64,000 bases of DNA, taken from assembly GCA_050084985.1 (NCBI GenBank), contig JBITNC010000001.1, forward strand, positions 142,662,001-142,726,000, read 5' to 3'. The stretch's first letter is position 1. Each line of letters opens with the position of its first letter. This document shows, one piece after another, positions 37,142-49,417 of this stretch. Source of the stretch: Nageia nagi. Its lineage: Eukaryota; Pinophyta. The translations under genes and the position numbers were made by a program. A model generated the notes under the pieces. It worked only from the letters and a program-made list of their open reading frames with translations, was not told the origin of the DNA and made no database searches.

Positions 37142-38640
37142 AAAGGGGGAGATTTATCTATAGAGGTAAAGATAATAAAAGTGGAGGTAGAGGTAGAACA
37201 AAATAAAAAACCCCCAATAAAAGTACCCCCAAGCCAGGATCGAGTTCAAACTCTCATCAAGCCACTATTGAAAAACAAATTATTGTTTAACAAGTTATAG
37301 AAGCATTTGATGCTACAAACTTGGAAGAATCATTTGATGAGAACATTTTGACTTCATAATTTTTTGAATAAGTTGGGAAAGATATCAAGAGTAGTAGGGG
37401 TTCTAGTACTCTAGAAGAATAATTTTTGGAAATAATTCCTACATAATTAACTTTCAAAAAGGTGGTAAGATTTTCATAAATCACTTCACCTTTACCTAGG
37501 CATTTCTTTTCAAGTGATATTGATTCTAGATCAAAGAGAGAAGAAGCCAAATGGTCATTCCATATTTTTAATTTTGAAGACCCTTTCCTTCAAATCTAAA
37601 AAATACCTTCATAAACCCTTTGGCATTAATGTTAGTAGGTAGTGTAGTTGGAAGTGGAGTTCTAGGTGGTATTACACTAGCTAGTAGAACTTTAACTTAT
37701 ACAATTGTAATTGACCAAAATACTCTAGAACATGATCAACTAATGAAAAATATTTCACTATATATTTTTCCTAACTTTAGGGGACTTTCTAATATAGACT
37801 CAAATCAATTCCTATTCCAATTCAAGGTACTTTATAGAAATTATGATTATGAAACTGATGCATAGAAATTGAAGCTTTTTCCATCAACTCTAAAGGATAA
37901 TGAAATGAGATGGTTCATGGGATTAGTTGCTAATTCCATCACTAATTGGATAGATATGGAAAAAGTGTTTCTAGATAAATATCAAGAGCATGCAAAGTGA
38001 AGAATCGAAAAGATGAATTGTTCAGAATTCAATAGGGTGAAGAAGAAAGTTTAAAAGATTATTTGAATAGATTTTTGTTTGTCCATAAAAGGGTTGGTAC
38101 TTTTCTTGACCAAGAATTTTTGAAAAAATATATTTTTGAGGTGTTTGATAGACTCTTTATTAGATGTATTAAATTTAATGGGAAAAGGAAATATAAGTAC
38201 TTTACCTTTGGATGGAATAGTAGAATTATGTAGAAACTATTCTAGGAAAATGACTTCTACTCTAAAAATTAAACCTCAAAAACTTTCTGATAATATTTTC
38301 AATGAATTAATTAATGAACTAGTAAATTTCAAGACAAATATTATTGTTGAGTTAAACCTATTAAAATGAGGAACAAATAAGTCAAACAAAGAAAACAAAT
38401 ATAAAGAATCTTTAGCAGTATATTGCCCAAGATATAGAAAGAAACATGCATTGCATGAGTGTCCTCTTAATAAGATTGAAATATGTAGCTTATATAATGA
38501 GAGTCATGCAACTGATGAATGTAATTGTTTAACTAATATAACTCAAATTTCTATAGTAAATATGATAACAATGACAAATGTTATTGGTTCAAATATGAAT
38601 GTTGGATTTCATAATAGACTTGTTATGCAACCATGATGGA
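37142..38640 (+). pseudogene. N2 gag
   Basis: The N-terminal part (37142-37610) is basic and Ser/Gly-rich (RGRFIYRGKDNKSGGRGRTK); seven in-frame stops between 37142 and 37490 are all TAA. The Retrotrans_gag domain follows at 37700-38370 (DQNTLEHDQLMKNISLYIFP, KLKLFPSTLKDNEMRWFMGL). At 38424-38530 two knuckle-like motifs read CPRYRKKHALHEC and CSLYNESHATDEC, in both of which the second Cys is Tyr. An open frame from 38451 ends at 38636. Confidence 0.85.
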
Positions 38641-39074
38641 ATAACATGAAATAATCTAACTGGAATAACTAATAGTCTAATCATCCTAATTAGCAAACAA
38701 GATTTAATTAGAATGCCCAATAGAAAGCTCTATTACTAGGACCAGTCTAATAATCATAATTTAAAAATCAATAATAATACCAAAATCAATAATAAGTATG
38801 TAGAAAACCATCTCTTCCTACTTCGTTGGTCTTGAATCCAAATAATAATAGAAAACTATCACACTTGCTTATCAAATAGATCAATAAGATATAACATTAA
38901 GTAATGTTATTCAGTGCCATGACATTCAATTAAGATATGGTAAGAAGATGAAAGAATCAAATCCACCTATCATTGTTGAAATTTGTAATAATGATTCTAA
39001 AGAATCATTATTAGTTGATCATAAAATAAGGAAGAGAGTGGTAAAAATAATGAAGAAAATCAAGTGGAAAAAAA

Positions 39075-39735
39075 AAGTTAGAAACCTACATATATTGAGA
39101 GATTAAAAGAGAAGTTTCAAAATGATGAATTAGATTTACTTATAGAATTGAGAAGGCTGAATATTTTAGTCCCAATATTATGAGAAATCAAGGAAATTCC
39201 TAAATTAAGAAAGATGGTTAAGGAACTCTATATTAGAAAAGGAGGAAGGAGAAAGAAGATATATCCCAAGACTATTCAAGTAGATGGCAAATTAGCAGAC
39301 CTACTTATAGGAAAGCTAATTAACCTTAAGCATGGTGATACATGAAGTCTAGTAATCATAGTTTTTGTTGAAGTCACCATGATTCAAAATATTTTAATTT
39401 ACTTAGGGGCATCCATAAATGTAATGACAAAAGATATAGTAGATAAATTAAAATTATTTGATATGCATCCAAAATTGATTGTCTTACAAATGGAATATCA
39501 ATCAATAGCCAAAACTAAAGGTATCATTAAGGATGTACAAGTCACTATGGATTTATGGAATTATCCAATAGAATTTTTAGTCTTAAAAATAAAGGCACAT
39601 AGTGGTTATCAATTAATCTTGAGAATACCATGGTTAGCTACAATAGATACATTTATTAACTATAGATCAAGAGACATGATTATTTTTTATGGTCATAATT
39701 GCATAATACTCTCTTTATATCCTTCTACCTAACCT
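39075..39735 (+). pseudogene. N2 protease region
   Basis: A frame from about 39075 reads KFQNDELDLLIELRRLNILV, GKLADLLIGKLINLKHGD and then the protease (39379-39732) with NILIYLGASINVM. The catalytic Asp position before LGAS is Tyr, so the enzyme would be dead. The wording matches the Athila pre-protease and protease region. Confidence 0.8.
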
Positions 39736-40269
39736 ACATTTGAATGTCAAGGTATGGATTGATGAAATTGAGTTTATTAAACCATGACATTTTGCAATAC
39801 TCTCTACAATTACTATTAAATAACATGTCAATACTTGAATTATATGAACAAAATACAACTTTATAAATAGTCATAGAGGTTGGTGAGTCATCAAGATCAA
39901 ATATTCAAGATGACATCTTCATTATACCAAATAAAGAATAACCAAACTTCTTATCTTTATTTAAATACCCTCTTACACATATAATTGCAAGAGGGGAGGC
40001 ATTTAGAGAAAGAACAAAGGTATATCATTTTCTATTTCCCCATCCTTGTTCTTTAAATTCTTTAGTATAACTTTTAAATAAAAGCAATTTAAGTAACACA
40101 AGAATTAAAATAATTGAAGTACTCCTAGAAAAGACTTTGAATGTCAATAACTTGTTGATATTCAAATAACAAGAGCAAGCATTCAATATTTTGCAATCTC
40201 ACACTTCATCATTTGCATGGGACTATTCTGATATGAATGGAATTCATCTAGATATTTATACTCATTATA

Positions 40270-41330
40270 TATACACTGATGATTCCATACCTATTAGAAA
40301 ACCACCTAGATAGGCAAATCTAATTCTAGGAGATATTCTACAATAAGAAATTGGAAATTTATTAAAAGTAGGATTCATATATCCTATCTCAGATAGTAGG
40401 TGGGTTTCACCATTGGTAGTTGTCCCCAAGAAAATAGAAAATGGAGAATATTTGTAGACTATAGATGTTTGAATAAGGCTACTCATAGGGATCATTTTGT
40501 TTTTCCATTCATTGATAAAGTCTTAGAAAATCTTATTAGTAAGAAATATTTCTCATTTATTGATGGTTTCAGCAGTTATAATCAAATTTAAATTGCAAAA
40601 TTGAAGGCTATATTTACTTATGCTTCTAAAAATTTTGCTTATCAAGTTTTATCATTTAAATTATTTAATTCTCATGCAACTTTTCAAAGAGTGTATTAGC
40701 CATTTTTACTAATCTAACTAATGATTATGTAGAAGTGTATATGGATGATTTCACAATATATGATACAACTTTTGAAGAAGCATTACACAATATAGAAAAA
40801 TGTTTAGTGAGGTGTGAAACATACAATATATTATTAAGTTATGAAAAATATTTCATGCTCATGATAGAGGGCATTATCTTAGGACACCACAATTCTACTA
40901 AAGTAATTAAGGTGGATCCAAAGAATGTTTCTTGTACATGTTGGTTACTACAGGAGATTCATTTTAAATTTTATAAAGATTGCAGTTCCATTATTCTCAT
41001 TAGTCCATAAAGATAATGAATTTGAATGGAAAACATATTGTGAAAAGGTATTTTATATATTTAAGGAGAAACACATGACTACCCTTGTATTAAGAAATCT
41101 AATTTGGAAGCTACCTATTCATACTAATGCATCAAATTATGCTATTGGAGTAGTACTAGGCCAAGAAGATCAAAATAAAACACATTATTTCATCTACTAT
41201 ATTAGTAAGAATTTAGAGAGGGATGAAAGGAGTTACACCACTACAAAAAAAAAAAAAAAAAAATCAATACTAATACATGCCATCAATAAATTTAGACATT
41301 ATATTTCTAGTTACTAGGTTTTTGTTCACA
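40270..41330 (+). pseudogene. N2 reverse transcriptase and RNase H
   Basis: RT motifs in shifting frames: RWVSPLVVVPKKIENG (40390-40440), WRIFVDYRCLNKATHRDHF, KKYFSFIDGFSSYNQI, and an intact VYMDDFTIYDTTFEEAL (YMDD at 40738-40749). RNase H at 40925-41317 reads VGYYRRFILNFIKIAVPLF and LPIHTNASNYAIGVVLGQED. Its region before INKFRHYISSY is distorted by a 19-base A run (41245-41263) coding a Lys run. Confidence 0.85.
41245..41263 (+). repeat. A19 homopolymer inside N2 RNase H
   Basis: A run of 19 A's, in frame with the RNase H frame as poly-Lys, replacing the usual Thr-Thr-Glu-Lys-Glu segment. Probably replication slippage. Confidence 0.9.
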
Positions 41331-41739
41331 CAAACCATGATGATCTCAAGTATCTTATGAATAAACCAATGGTAAGTAGGAGAATTATAAGGTAGTTACT
41401 TTTATTTCAAGAATTTAATGTGATTATTGTTAATAAATTGTGAAAAGCTAATGCAACAGCTAACTTCTTGTCTAGACTAAGCAGAAATGGAGATAATGAA
41501 CAAGTGCATGATTCTTTTCTTGATGAAAGGTTATTTCCAATCTTTGTACACACACCATGGTTTGCAAATATAGCTAATTACTTAGAAATAAGAAAAATTT
41601 TAGTTTATTTCTATTTAAAATAAAAGAAAAGTTTGATCATAGAAAGCTCAACATTCAAATGGATAAATGGAATAGTATTTAAATGTGAAACTAATTATGT
41701 TCTTAAAAGATACATTTGAAAATATGAAGTCTTTCATGT

Positions 41740-42660
41740 TTTAAGAGCTTGTCATGATAAACCATCAGGAGGTGATTATTCAAAAAGAGAACAGTCAACA
41801 AAGTTTTGGTACCTAGATATTACTGGCCTTCACTACATAAAGATGTGCAAAAGTATGTATATCAATGTGATCAGTGTCAAAGAATGGGAAAACTTAGATT
41901 CTTATTTTTACATATTATAGCACAAAATGAGTAGAGGTTTGTGTTCTTGCATAAACTAAAGAAGTTTGGAGCCCAGATTCTTAGTATCATATCAAGGACC
42001 ATAGTTTATATCTAATGTGATTAAGCATTTTATCAATCATTATTAGATTAAATATAATAAAGCTTCTCCATGCAATCCATAGACAAGTGGTTAGGTTGAG
42101 ATTACTAATTGAGAATTAAAAAATATTCTTACAAAGACTATAGCATCTTAGTTTATAATGTCACATAGAAATCAACTACAAGATATACCAATAGAATTTG
42201 AGATATGATTGAAACCCAACATAATAGGTTGTTGTGATTGAATGAGTTGGATGAGCAAAAAATTGAAGCATTACAAAATATAGAAATTCTTCAACAACAA
42301 AGAAAAATATGGCATCATAAATGAATGAAACATGTGGAATTCACTCCAAGGAAATGTGGTTTATTATTTTATTCCAAGTATCAAAATTTCTTAGGAAAAT
42401 TACATATCATATGGCTGAGTCCATATCAAATTTTACAAGTCTTTGATAATAGTACAATTCCACTTAAACTAATTAATAACTCTAGTAGAGTCATGTTGGT
42501 AAATGGGCATTGACTATGGCCTTATACTCTACCCATAAATAAAGAAGAATTCACATAACAATTTGAAAAAAGAAGAGCTATGTTTGATTGAGAAATATTT
42601 ATCTTCCTCAACCAAACAACCTTAATCCATAATAATGTAGAAGAATAAAACTAATTCTAG
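41740..42660 (+). pseudogene. N2 integrase, core partly deleted
   Basis: The zinc-binding region (YYWPSLHKDVQKYV then CDQCQRMGKL, about 41817-41895) is well preserved. The first half of the catalytic core is missing. The frame resumes at FISNVIKHFI and EITN. The C-terminal domain (42325-42513) reads MKHVEFTPRKCGLLFYSKYQ, then LSPYQILQVFDNSTIPLKLI and VMLVNGH. Confidence 0.8.
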
Positions 42661-42782
42661 ATATAGAATCAATACATATTTTGAATGGTTAGTCATAAAG
42701 GTAGTCATATAGATCAAAACTAGAAAGCTAGCATTTATCTAGGTGAAAACCTCTATTTCTAATATTCATTATTTATTCTTAA

Positions 42783-42818
42783 TGTGTGTGTGTGTGTATG
42801 AAGATATATATATATATA
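42783..42818. repeat. (TG)n-(TA)n microsatellite
   Basis: Eight TG units (42783-42798) and, after aaga, a TA run to 42818. Confidence 0.9.
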
Positions 42819-43739
42819 AGGGTTGTTCCATAATTTGAAGACTAGTTGAATATTCTAATGAATTGCAAGTATATATTACTATTTTTAATGTTTTACCATT
42901 ACTTTAGAATAAATATGTCCTTTTTGAAAAGATTGTTCTAAAGATAAGTGGTCTCTAGTTATAACTTCAAAATTGTAACTACAAAGTCATCAAAGGATAA
43001 AACCAACTTCACAAATAAGGCTTCAGAATATTTAAACACATCAAAGAAACCTATCAAGAATGTCAAAGCAAGGATATGTCATCTATGCTAGGCAAAGAAG
43101 TGGTCACATTGGGAATAAACATTGACCATGTTGCATGTCAACAACAAATCATGTCAAATCCAATTAACTAGCACCCATAAGATATGCATTTAATGGTGGA
43201 GGTATGTATTTAGTTTTAAATTAATAGTTGATTTAAGTCTAAATTAGATCTTAGTAATCTCACACATATTTTGAGTCAAAATAATCTAATTATAGATTAG
43301 GGTGTATCACATGAAGGAGACAAATGTCAAACTTGGAATGGGGAATAAACATGACATACGTGAGTGCCCAATCTGACATGAGATCACATAACTTGGAAAA
43401 AGAATAAAATTAATATGTAATTAATGAACATAACATTTTATACCAGACAAAAAATTTTATCAACTTTCATTTAAAAAAAACTTTAGGGGAATTCAATGTA
43501 GATTCTATAGTTTTCAAAGAGGAAACATAGGGGTAAAGAAGAAGCATGAACTAGAGAGAATAATAGAATTACAAAGAGATAGGAGGGTAGTTAGAGTTTT
43601 CCAAATTTTCATCTTCTTGAATTCTTTAAAAAATTATAAGGTTCCAGTGATTATTTGGTTTTGGATTTTCCAAAAAAATTGAAGAAAATTTTGTGTAGCT
43701 ACGGGGTCATACAATACCCATTACTATTGTGACTATTAC

Positions 43740-44300
43740 TATAGTGTTTAGACTCTCTACAATAGGTGATGGTTTGATTATAAGAGAACAATATGATGCT
43801 TTGCTTGATAGGTTCCACCAAAGAGGAGACTAGATGGTTGAGGAATATATCATGACCATGCATGTATAAGGGATTAAGAGAAAAACTCTTCCAGACCAAT
43901 GGGTAGAGGTGGCATTATGGATTGTCAAATTCCTCACCTGTTAGGGGCACCATGGAGGGATAATGGGTCATCACTTGAAACTAATCACTAATTTAAGATA
44001 TGGATCAAATAAAACTATAACATTCCAAAGTTTTTATATCGAATTCTATAAAATATATCTAGGAGGGTTAGGGCTAATGCAAGAAATAAACTCACTTCCC
44101 TAAAGCACCATGGTTTAGTTACCATGCTTTGTAGACAATACTTCTTAGCCCAAAATAATGGTAAAGAATTATGGATAAGTTTCTTAGGGTATGATCCATT
44201 CTTTGTACCTAGAACCTCAACTATGTAGGAGGAACATTCAAGTATCTCTAGTGAGATTGAATCTAGACCAAATATAAAGGTTCATCTAACATGCACATAA
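43740..44300 (+). pseudogene. N2 accessory frame 1, after integrase
   Basis: It reads FRLSTIGDGLIIREQYDALL, MVEEYIMTMHV and GHHLKLITNLRYG. After a frameshift it continues with LTSLKHHGLVTMLCRQYFLA and NNGKELWISFLGYDPFFVP. The GHH-KL---LRYG plus HHGL arrangement looks like proteins that plant Ty3 elements have acquired (plant-mobile-domain style), but the family is not certain. It sits where Athila elements carry their env-like ORF. No transmembrane segment is obvious. Confidence 0.5.
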
Positions 44301-45420
44301 ATACTCAAATTTGTAGTAGGATCAACTATTACTAACTAGGATAATTACTTGAAACCATTCCAATTCCTAAAAAATGCATGACACTTAAGAAGAAAATATA
44401 GAATCATCTGTATCTTTTAAACAACCACAATATAAAGAGGTTATTTTTAAAGACTCTTTAGCATCCCACTCAACCCTTGTTTGTGCTAGTAATAAGAGAA
44501 GGTTTGAAAGAGGTAAGGGGTCAAAGGTTGAAAAGGTTATAAATTCGAATGAGGAAGATAATTTAAAGTTTTTCATGATGTTTAGGATAAGATATAAATG
44601 GTTAAGGGAGAAGGAAGTGGCTCAAACATCAACTCCCCTAATTAAAAATAATGTAAAAAAGAAACTTTAAAAGAGAAGGAATTTGGATATTTTACAGCCT
44701 TTGAAACCCCTAAATAATTGATAGTATTAGAAGAAAAGAATGATGAAGAACACAAAAATAAAAATGTAGAAATGGAATAATTTTATGTGTAAGAAGAAGG
44801 AATTATTACCCACAAACCACATATTGAGGAAGAATTCGACTCTGTCTAAATGATTATAGTAGCAGCAAGATAATTTCCTAAAGAAACTAAGATACTTGTT
44901 CATGAACTCATTTCTAGAATTCATCTTTTGGAAGAGGAAAATGCAAATATAAATGCTAATAGAAACAAATTGGATATTGAAAATGATAAGCTAGTGATGC
45001 AATGCACATAGTTAACCTTAATACATTTAGAACTTAAGGGAAAACAAAAAGAAACTAAGTCATTAAAATTTCAACTTCAAAATCTAAAATTAAATCACCC
45101 AATTGTAGGAGAGGATGATACTATTATTGAACAAGTGTAAAAATTACTTGAAGGAAAACAAAAGGAAGTTGAAAATTCGAAGATTCATAATATAGATCTT
45201 ACAACACAACTATCAAACATATATGAAGAACATTCTAAATAACTCAAAATACTTAAGAAAGAGATCAAGGATGTGCATTTAATTAAGAAAGATATAATAT
45301 ATCTTTGATTCATTTTCAAAGAGATCATTCAATTAAAATAATCTTCAATTTTATATGATATGTTCTTAAAAATAATAATTTCTCAAATGGCAAGTTGGAA
45401 GAATTAAGCAAGGTATTCCT
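44300..45420 (+). pseudogene. N2 accessory frame 2: coiled-coil region
   Basis: A long charged frame with scattered TAA/TAG. After EEEFDSV it reads LISRIHLLEEENANINANRN, then LKGKQKETKSLKFQLQNLKL and KLLEGKQKEVENSKIHNIDL, with heptad spacing of hydrophobic residues typical of a coiled coil. It probably formed the C-terminal half of the protein encoded just upstream. Confidence 0.5.
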
Positions 45421-45779
45421 TACAATATTGATTATGATAAGTTATTTCTTTTTATTTATTCTAAAGAAAAGGGAGAAGAAACATTTTATTGTGTGAATTT
45501 TACATGCATAATTTCATTTTGAATGGAAGTACAAGGTTTTTCCTTTATTTGTATATTAGGGAAATTCAATTACAAGCCTTTGTATAATTTCTATTAAATC
45601 AAATCAAATGGACCAAAGAGATAGAGGAATATCAATAGAAAACATCTTAGGACACTTTCTTTGTTCATAAACAACCCATGTATTTTGGAATAGCATAAAC
45701 TAGCTTTCAAATAGTTCTTACTAAGAATAATAATGCAAAGAGGTATAAAACTATGCCCAATATTTATTTATAAGACTGC

Positions 45780-46235
45780 TAGAGTGGTATTGATAGACAT
45801 TTTGAAAGGGCTTTACAGGCATTCATAATTAAGTGGAATATGTAGACATAAGAGTATTAGGATATGGAGACAATCAATATAAGGAACCTAAATTATAGCA
45901 AAAGAAGGATTGAAGCATTGATTAGGTACATCAGGGAAAATCCCTTGAATTAGTGTGGCCAACTGTATAGAGCTCCTATAATTTTGTATCCAATACAAAT
46001 ATTTGTAGATTTTTAGATTCAAGATGATTTTGGTTTTAGAGCATGGATGTTAGAGATTAGAACTACTAGAGGGATATGGTATCTATAGGATAAACTTGAT
46101 TTATTTTATAAAAATGTTATGTTTCCTACAGGTATGAGCCATCTTATACATGAGACAATACAACCCTATGATTTGAATCAACTGATGAAATTTTCCAATG
46201 ATCTAAACATGAATAGATGAATTTTTTATTTCTCC
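45780..46235 (+). pseudogene. N2 accessory frame 3, unknown
   Basis: It reads HFERALQAFIIKWNM, then NYSKRRIEALIRYIRENPLN, APIILYPIQIFVDF, DDFGFRAWMLEIRTTRGIWY and MSHLIHETIQPYDLNQLMKF, with several stops. It ends about 25-30 bp before the 3' LTR. No family was recognised. Confidence 0.45.
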
Positions 46236-46258
46236 AATATAAGAAATATTCTAATTTA

Positions 46259-47385
46259 TGGAGAAATGAGATCCTTTTTGTTATAATTCTATGAATGTAT
46301 TTTGTTACTTGGAACACTATGGGATACTATTGTTATGTTTTAGCTTATATGACTATTATATTTAAAAGTAAACACATATTTTCTTTTATCTTCATTAATT
46401 AGATGTTGTTAATGATTGTTATTATATTTGAATATTGAAAGTTTATATTTTTAATCAAGTAATAATAATGTGATTTAAGTAAGAAACAACTTTAGAATTA
46501 GTTTTAGATGAACAAACTTCAAAAATAGCTTCAAAATGTTTGAGCTCCAAAATTAACTAAAGAATAACAACTTTAGAATATCTTTAAAAATGGATAGCTT
46601 TATAATCTTTCCAATAGGAAGCTTCAAAAATAGAACATGATGGCATAAAGTGTTTTGTTTCCCATGTGTCACTTTCTATAAATATTTCACAACTCTAGCA
46701 GAAGATTGTAATGAATTTCAAGATTATTTTCTAGAAGGATAACCAATGAAACTAAAGAAGTGGAAAATAAGTAACAAATAAGAAAAATTCAAGATAGACT
46801 TAAAATTGATTAAATTTCAAGATTTTTCAACAATTTTTATTCTTACTTAATCTTGTTTCTATATATATCTAAACAAGTTATAGGCTAAATTAGGATTCCA
46901 TTTTAAATAAACTTATGAGTCACAAGAATGTAATCAATTAGCATTTAATATTTTATTAGAGTTTTTAGAATAAATTAGCCATATTCCTTTAGAATAAGGC
47001 TAGTTAACATTATGAATTAAAAACCCTAAAGTTTATTTGGAGATTGTATTTTTCTAGTTTTTGAAGAAGTTAATACAAGCATCTTTCATCCTACATTTTT
47101 GAACTTCTATTCATGAGTTATGTTGGAAGGAGGAGGGCCTACTTTGACCAACTATAGTATCTAATATTTATTATCATGATTCAATATATTACATTATATA
47201 CTAAATTATTTGTTTAAATCTGATTGTGTATGTGTGATTTCCTAAGAAGAGTTTAGTTTGTTTCTAGTATAAAGTTACTATTTTTTCATTATATCCATAA
47301 TATTTAGAATAGAGTGTTACTTGCATATAACCTTAGAACACCAACCTAGGATTTGATAAACTAAGTGATGAATTGATACACATCA
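46259..47385 (+). repeat. N2 3' LTR
   Basis: It aligns with 35551-36677. The TATA box is at 46677-46686 and the end reads acacatca. The preceding purine tract is weak (atggagaaa). Confidence 0.88.
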
Positions 47386-48008
47386 AACTCTATTAGCATG
47401 CCACAACCTTCTTTTATTAACAACTTCCTCATCTTCAATGGCATCAACTACATAAGATTTCTCTATAACTGGTAATTCACTAATAAATTTATGCTTATTT
47501 TCTTTGTAATTGTATATTTTTGAAAATTTTATCATTATTAAATTGTGCAATGATATCCTCCTCAACTAAAATAGTAGGAATATTTTTATTTAGTGGATTT
47601 TGAATTCCTTCATTATTAGATTCAACCCTCTAATTGACTATCCTTTTCGAGTTATTTGAACTATTTACAAAACTTTCCTTATCTGAAGGACATTAAATAT
47701 TGAATTTTTTAATTAGTTTTCCTTAGAGTTTGATAGATTATTATTTTTTTAAATTCTCACACTTCACCTTAGATATTGGAAAGAAATGCAATATTTCATA
47801 AGCTTCCTTCATTTTGGAGCTTTCTTAACTACAGGGTTAGTAGAATCATAAGAAATATTTGTATTTTCATTACTTGTAACAAAAAGTTTCTTCAAAAGAT
47901 AATGTGTAAACAAGACCTTTAATAGGTTTGACATTGTATTAGAATTTTAGTGTAGGTTCAAGAGCATTTATGTCCAATCCTGTTTAAGAGAAGGATATGC
48001 TATAAAAA
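47386..48008 (-). pseudogene. N0 leader region with a decayed small frame
   Basis: The minus strand reads ILVEEDIIAQFNNDKIF, then shifts to YKENKHKFISELPVIEKSYV and VDAIEDEEVVNKRRLWHANR before N2 interrupts it. It lies between the N0 PBS and gag. Some Tat elements have an ORF upstream of gag, but I cannot assign this one. Confidence 0.45.
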
Positions 48009-48020
48009 GGTGGGTGCCAA
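48009..48020 (-). promoter_or_regulatory. N0 primer-binding site
   Basis: On the minus strand TTGGCACCCACC begins directly after the LTR end at 48021. The form TGGC(A/G)CCCACC is like the primer sites of Tat-lineage elements. It marks this LTR as a 5' LTR of an element lying to the left. Confidence 0.6.
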
Positions 48021-48183
48021 TGTGATGTTAATGTTTTTAGAACCCTTAGAACTAAATCTAAGTGAAACTAGTAAACATCCAACATTTAAGTATATTTTAT
48101 CCTTGTTATTAACTTTAATAAATATACAATATAATAATTTTGAACCCAAATTGATATAATAGTGTAATTACAGAACTAGGGCT
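48021..48183 (-). repeat. N0 5' LTR, 3'-end stub (family X)
   Basis: Matches the left 160 bp of 25023-25851 and 20181-20989 (ctaagtgaaact, aacatttaagtat, agaactaggg). It is cut at 48183 by the LTR of N3; the rest of the N0 LTR was not found further right. Confidence 0.75.
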
Positions 48184-49415
48184 TGTGGCATCCCCTTTAT
48201 CTAGTTGTAATTAATTATGGGGTCTAATAGGATCCTCTTGTAATATATTTTATTAATGTATTGTACTTTCATGTTTATAACTTAGGATAGGAGACTTAAT
48301 GGGTCAATGAACCCCATTGTGAGCCCTAGGTGGAATGTTTCCATCTTGATCTTAGATTAGATGTTCTTATTATACTTGGAGATCATGATACATGATTTTA
48401 GGATTCCTAAGGTATATTCAGAGTCTAGTGTATGGATAAGCACTTAATGGATCCAACATTGAGATTGGGAGCATTTGTACACTAGTTCCAATCTTAGGGA
48501 GACTTTTAGACCCCCACATTGGCCCTTGATATTGAATTTCCCCCCTAAGTGCCCACACATGCCACTTAGACCCATGCATGTATTCCTATGTTGATGTGGA
48601 GAATTAGGGAGGTTCAGATACCAATGTTGAGAATAGACTAATCCCTAGGTGCCAATATTGGACCATGAGGAGATTAGGTGATGATATTGAGGTGTAATCT
48701 AGACTAAGGAAGGTTATATTAATCCTTGGAGTCTCATTATTGGATATACTTGATCATTATTACTTTCATATCATCCAAAGGAAAAAAAATATTAGTAGTG
48801 CTAAGCAACCTTCCTAGGTGTAGTATCTAGATGGAATTTAGGTTGAGGGATCCTATTTATCTATGGCACTGGTGTAGCACCTTTTCCCATTTGATGGTAT
48901 TCCAAGGTATTACTTTAACCTTTAGTGGTTATCCATAGTTTGAGGAGGACTCCTTTGGTGAAGAGGATTATTATTTTGAGAAGGTGTACTATCCTAGGGT
49001 TTTGATATTATTCTAGTAGTGAGAGACACATTGTATTGCCCTAGTTGGCTCTTAAGAGTCCAACATCAACCCTTCTAAGCATGGTATTGTAATCATCATC
49101 ATTCTATATCACTCATATAGTTGAAAGGGCATTGTATCTCATATTTGTATTTTAATTATTACTCTTGTACATTCATTGGGTGACCATTACTTATTTATAC
49201 CTATATGAGCCAACCATTAGCATTGTAAAGTGATTTCATTGTAATATGTTAGATGTTGGTGTATGGATGTTGTAAATGCTTGATCCTATATCCCTAGCTT
49301 AGACATGGGAAATTTTGTATTGTATATACTTGTATATGATTCCCTAGGCCTAATGTCATGGTTATTGTAATTGAATTTGTTGATTTTTCTTTGAATTACA
49401 TTTTGTATCATCACA
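48184..49415 (+). repeat. N3 5' LTR
   Basis: It starts TGTGGCATCC where homology to LTR family X ends. It ends tcatcaca two bases before the PBS. A TATA-like tatttatacctatat lies at about 49192-49206. Confidence 0.7.
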
Positions 49416-49417
49416 AG

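Larger units (their letters stand above)
35551..47385 (+). mobile_element. N2: Athila-like LTR retrotransposon nested in N0
   Basis: An 11.8-kb element with two collinear LTRs of about 1.12 kb, a tRNA-Asp-type PBS, gag with two knuckle-like motifs, protease, RT, RNase H, integrase and about 3.6 kb of extra reading frames before the 3' LTR. Gene order, PBS and the post-integrase region are those of Athila-type Ty3 elements. Left boundary could be 35551 or 35558. No convincing 5-bp target duplication was seen. All coding parts carry stops. Confidence 0.85.
20181..48183 (-). mobile_element. N0: old Tat-like LTR element, interrupted by N1 and N2, no pol seen
   Basis: Reading on the minus strand, the order is: 5' LTR stub (48183-48021), PBS (48020-48009), leader (48008-47386), [N2 insertion], gag first part (35550-34077), [N1 insertion], gag second part (25022 to about 24780), then an antisense frame on the plus strand (23323-24720), 3' minisatellites (about 21990-21250), PPT (21005-20991) and 3' LTR (20989-20181). 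Gag is in frame across the N1 insertion when one copy of the 5-bp target duplication is removed, so the two halves belong to one element. I see no protease, RT, RNase H or integrase between gag and the antisense frame. N0 was therefore non-autonomous or suffered a deletion. Confidence 0.75.

Noticed and set aside
35541-47395. gagtt before N2 and aactc after it as a target-site duplication
   Set aside because: They are inverted relative to each other, not direct repeats, so they do not qualify; probably chance.
47386-47565. The minus frame ending HANR as a protease or RT part
   Set aside because: It lies between a primer site and gag, where pol is not expected, and has no catalytic motif.
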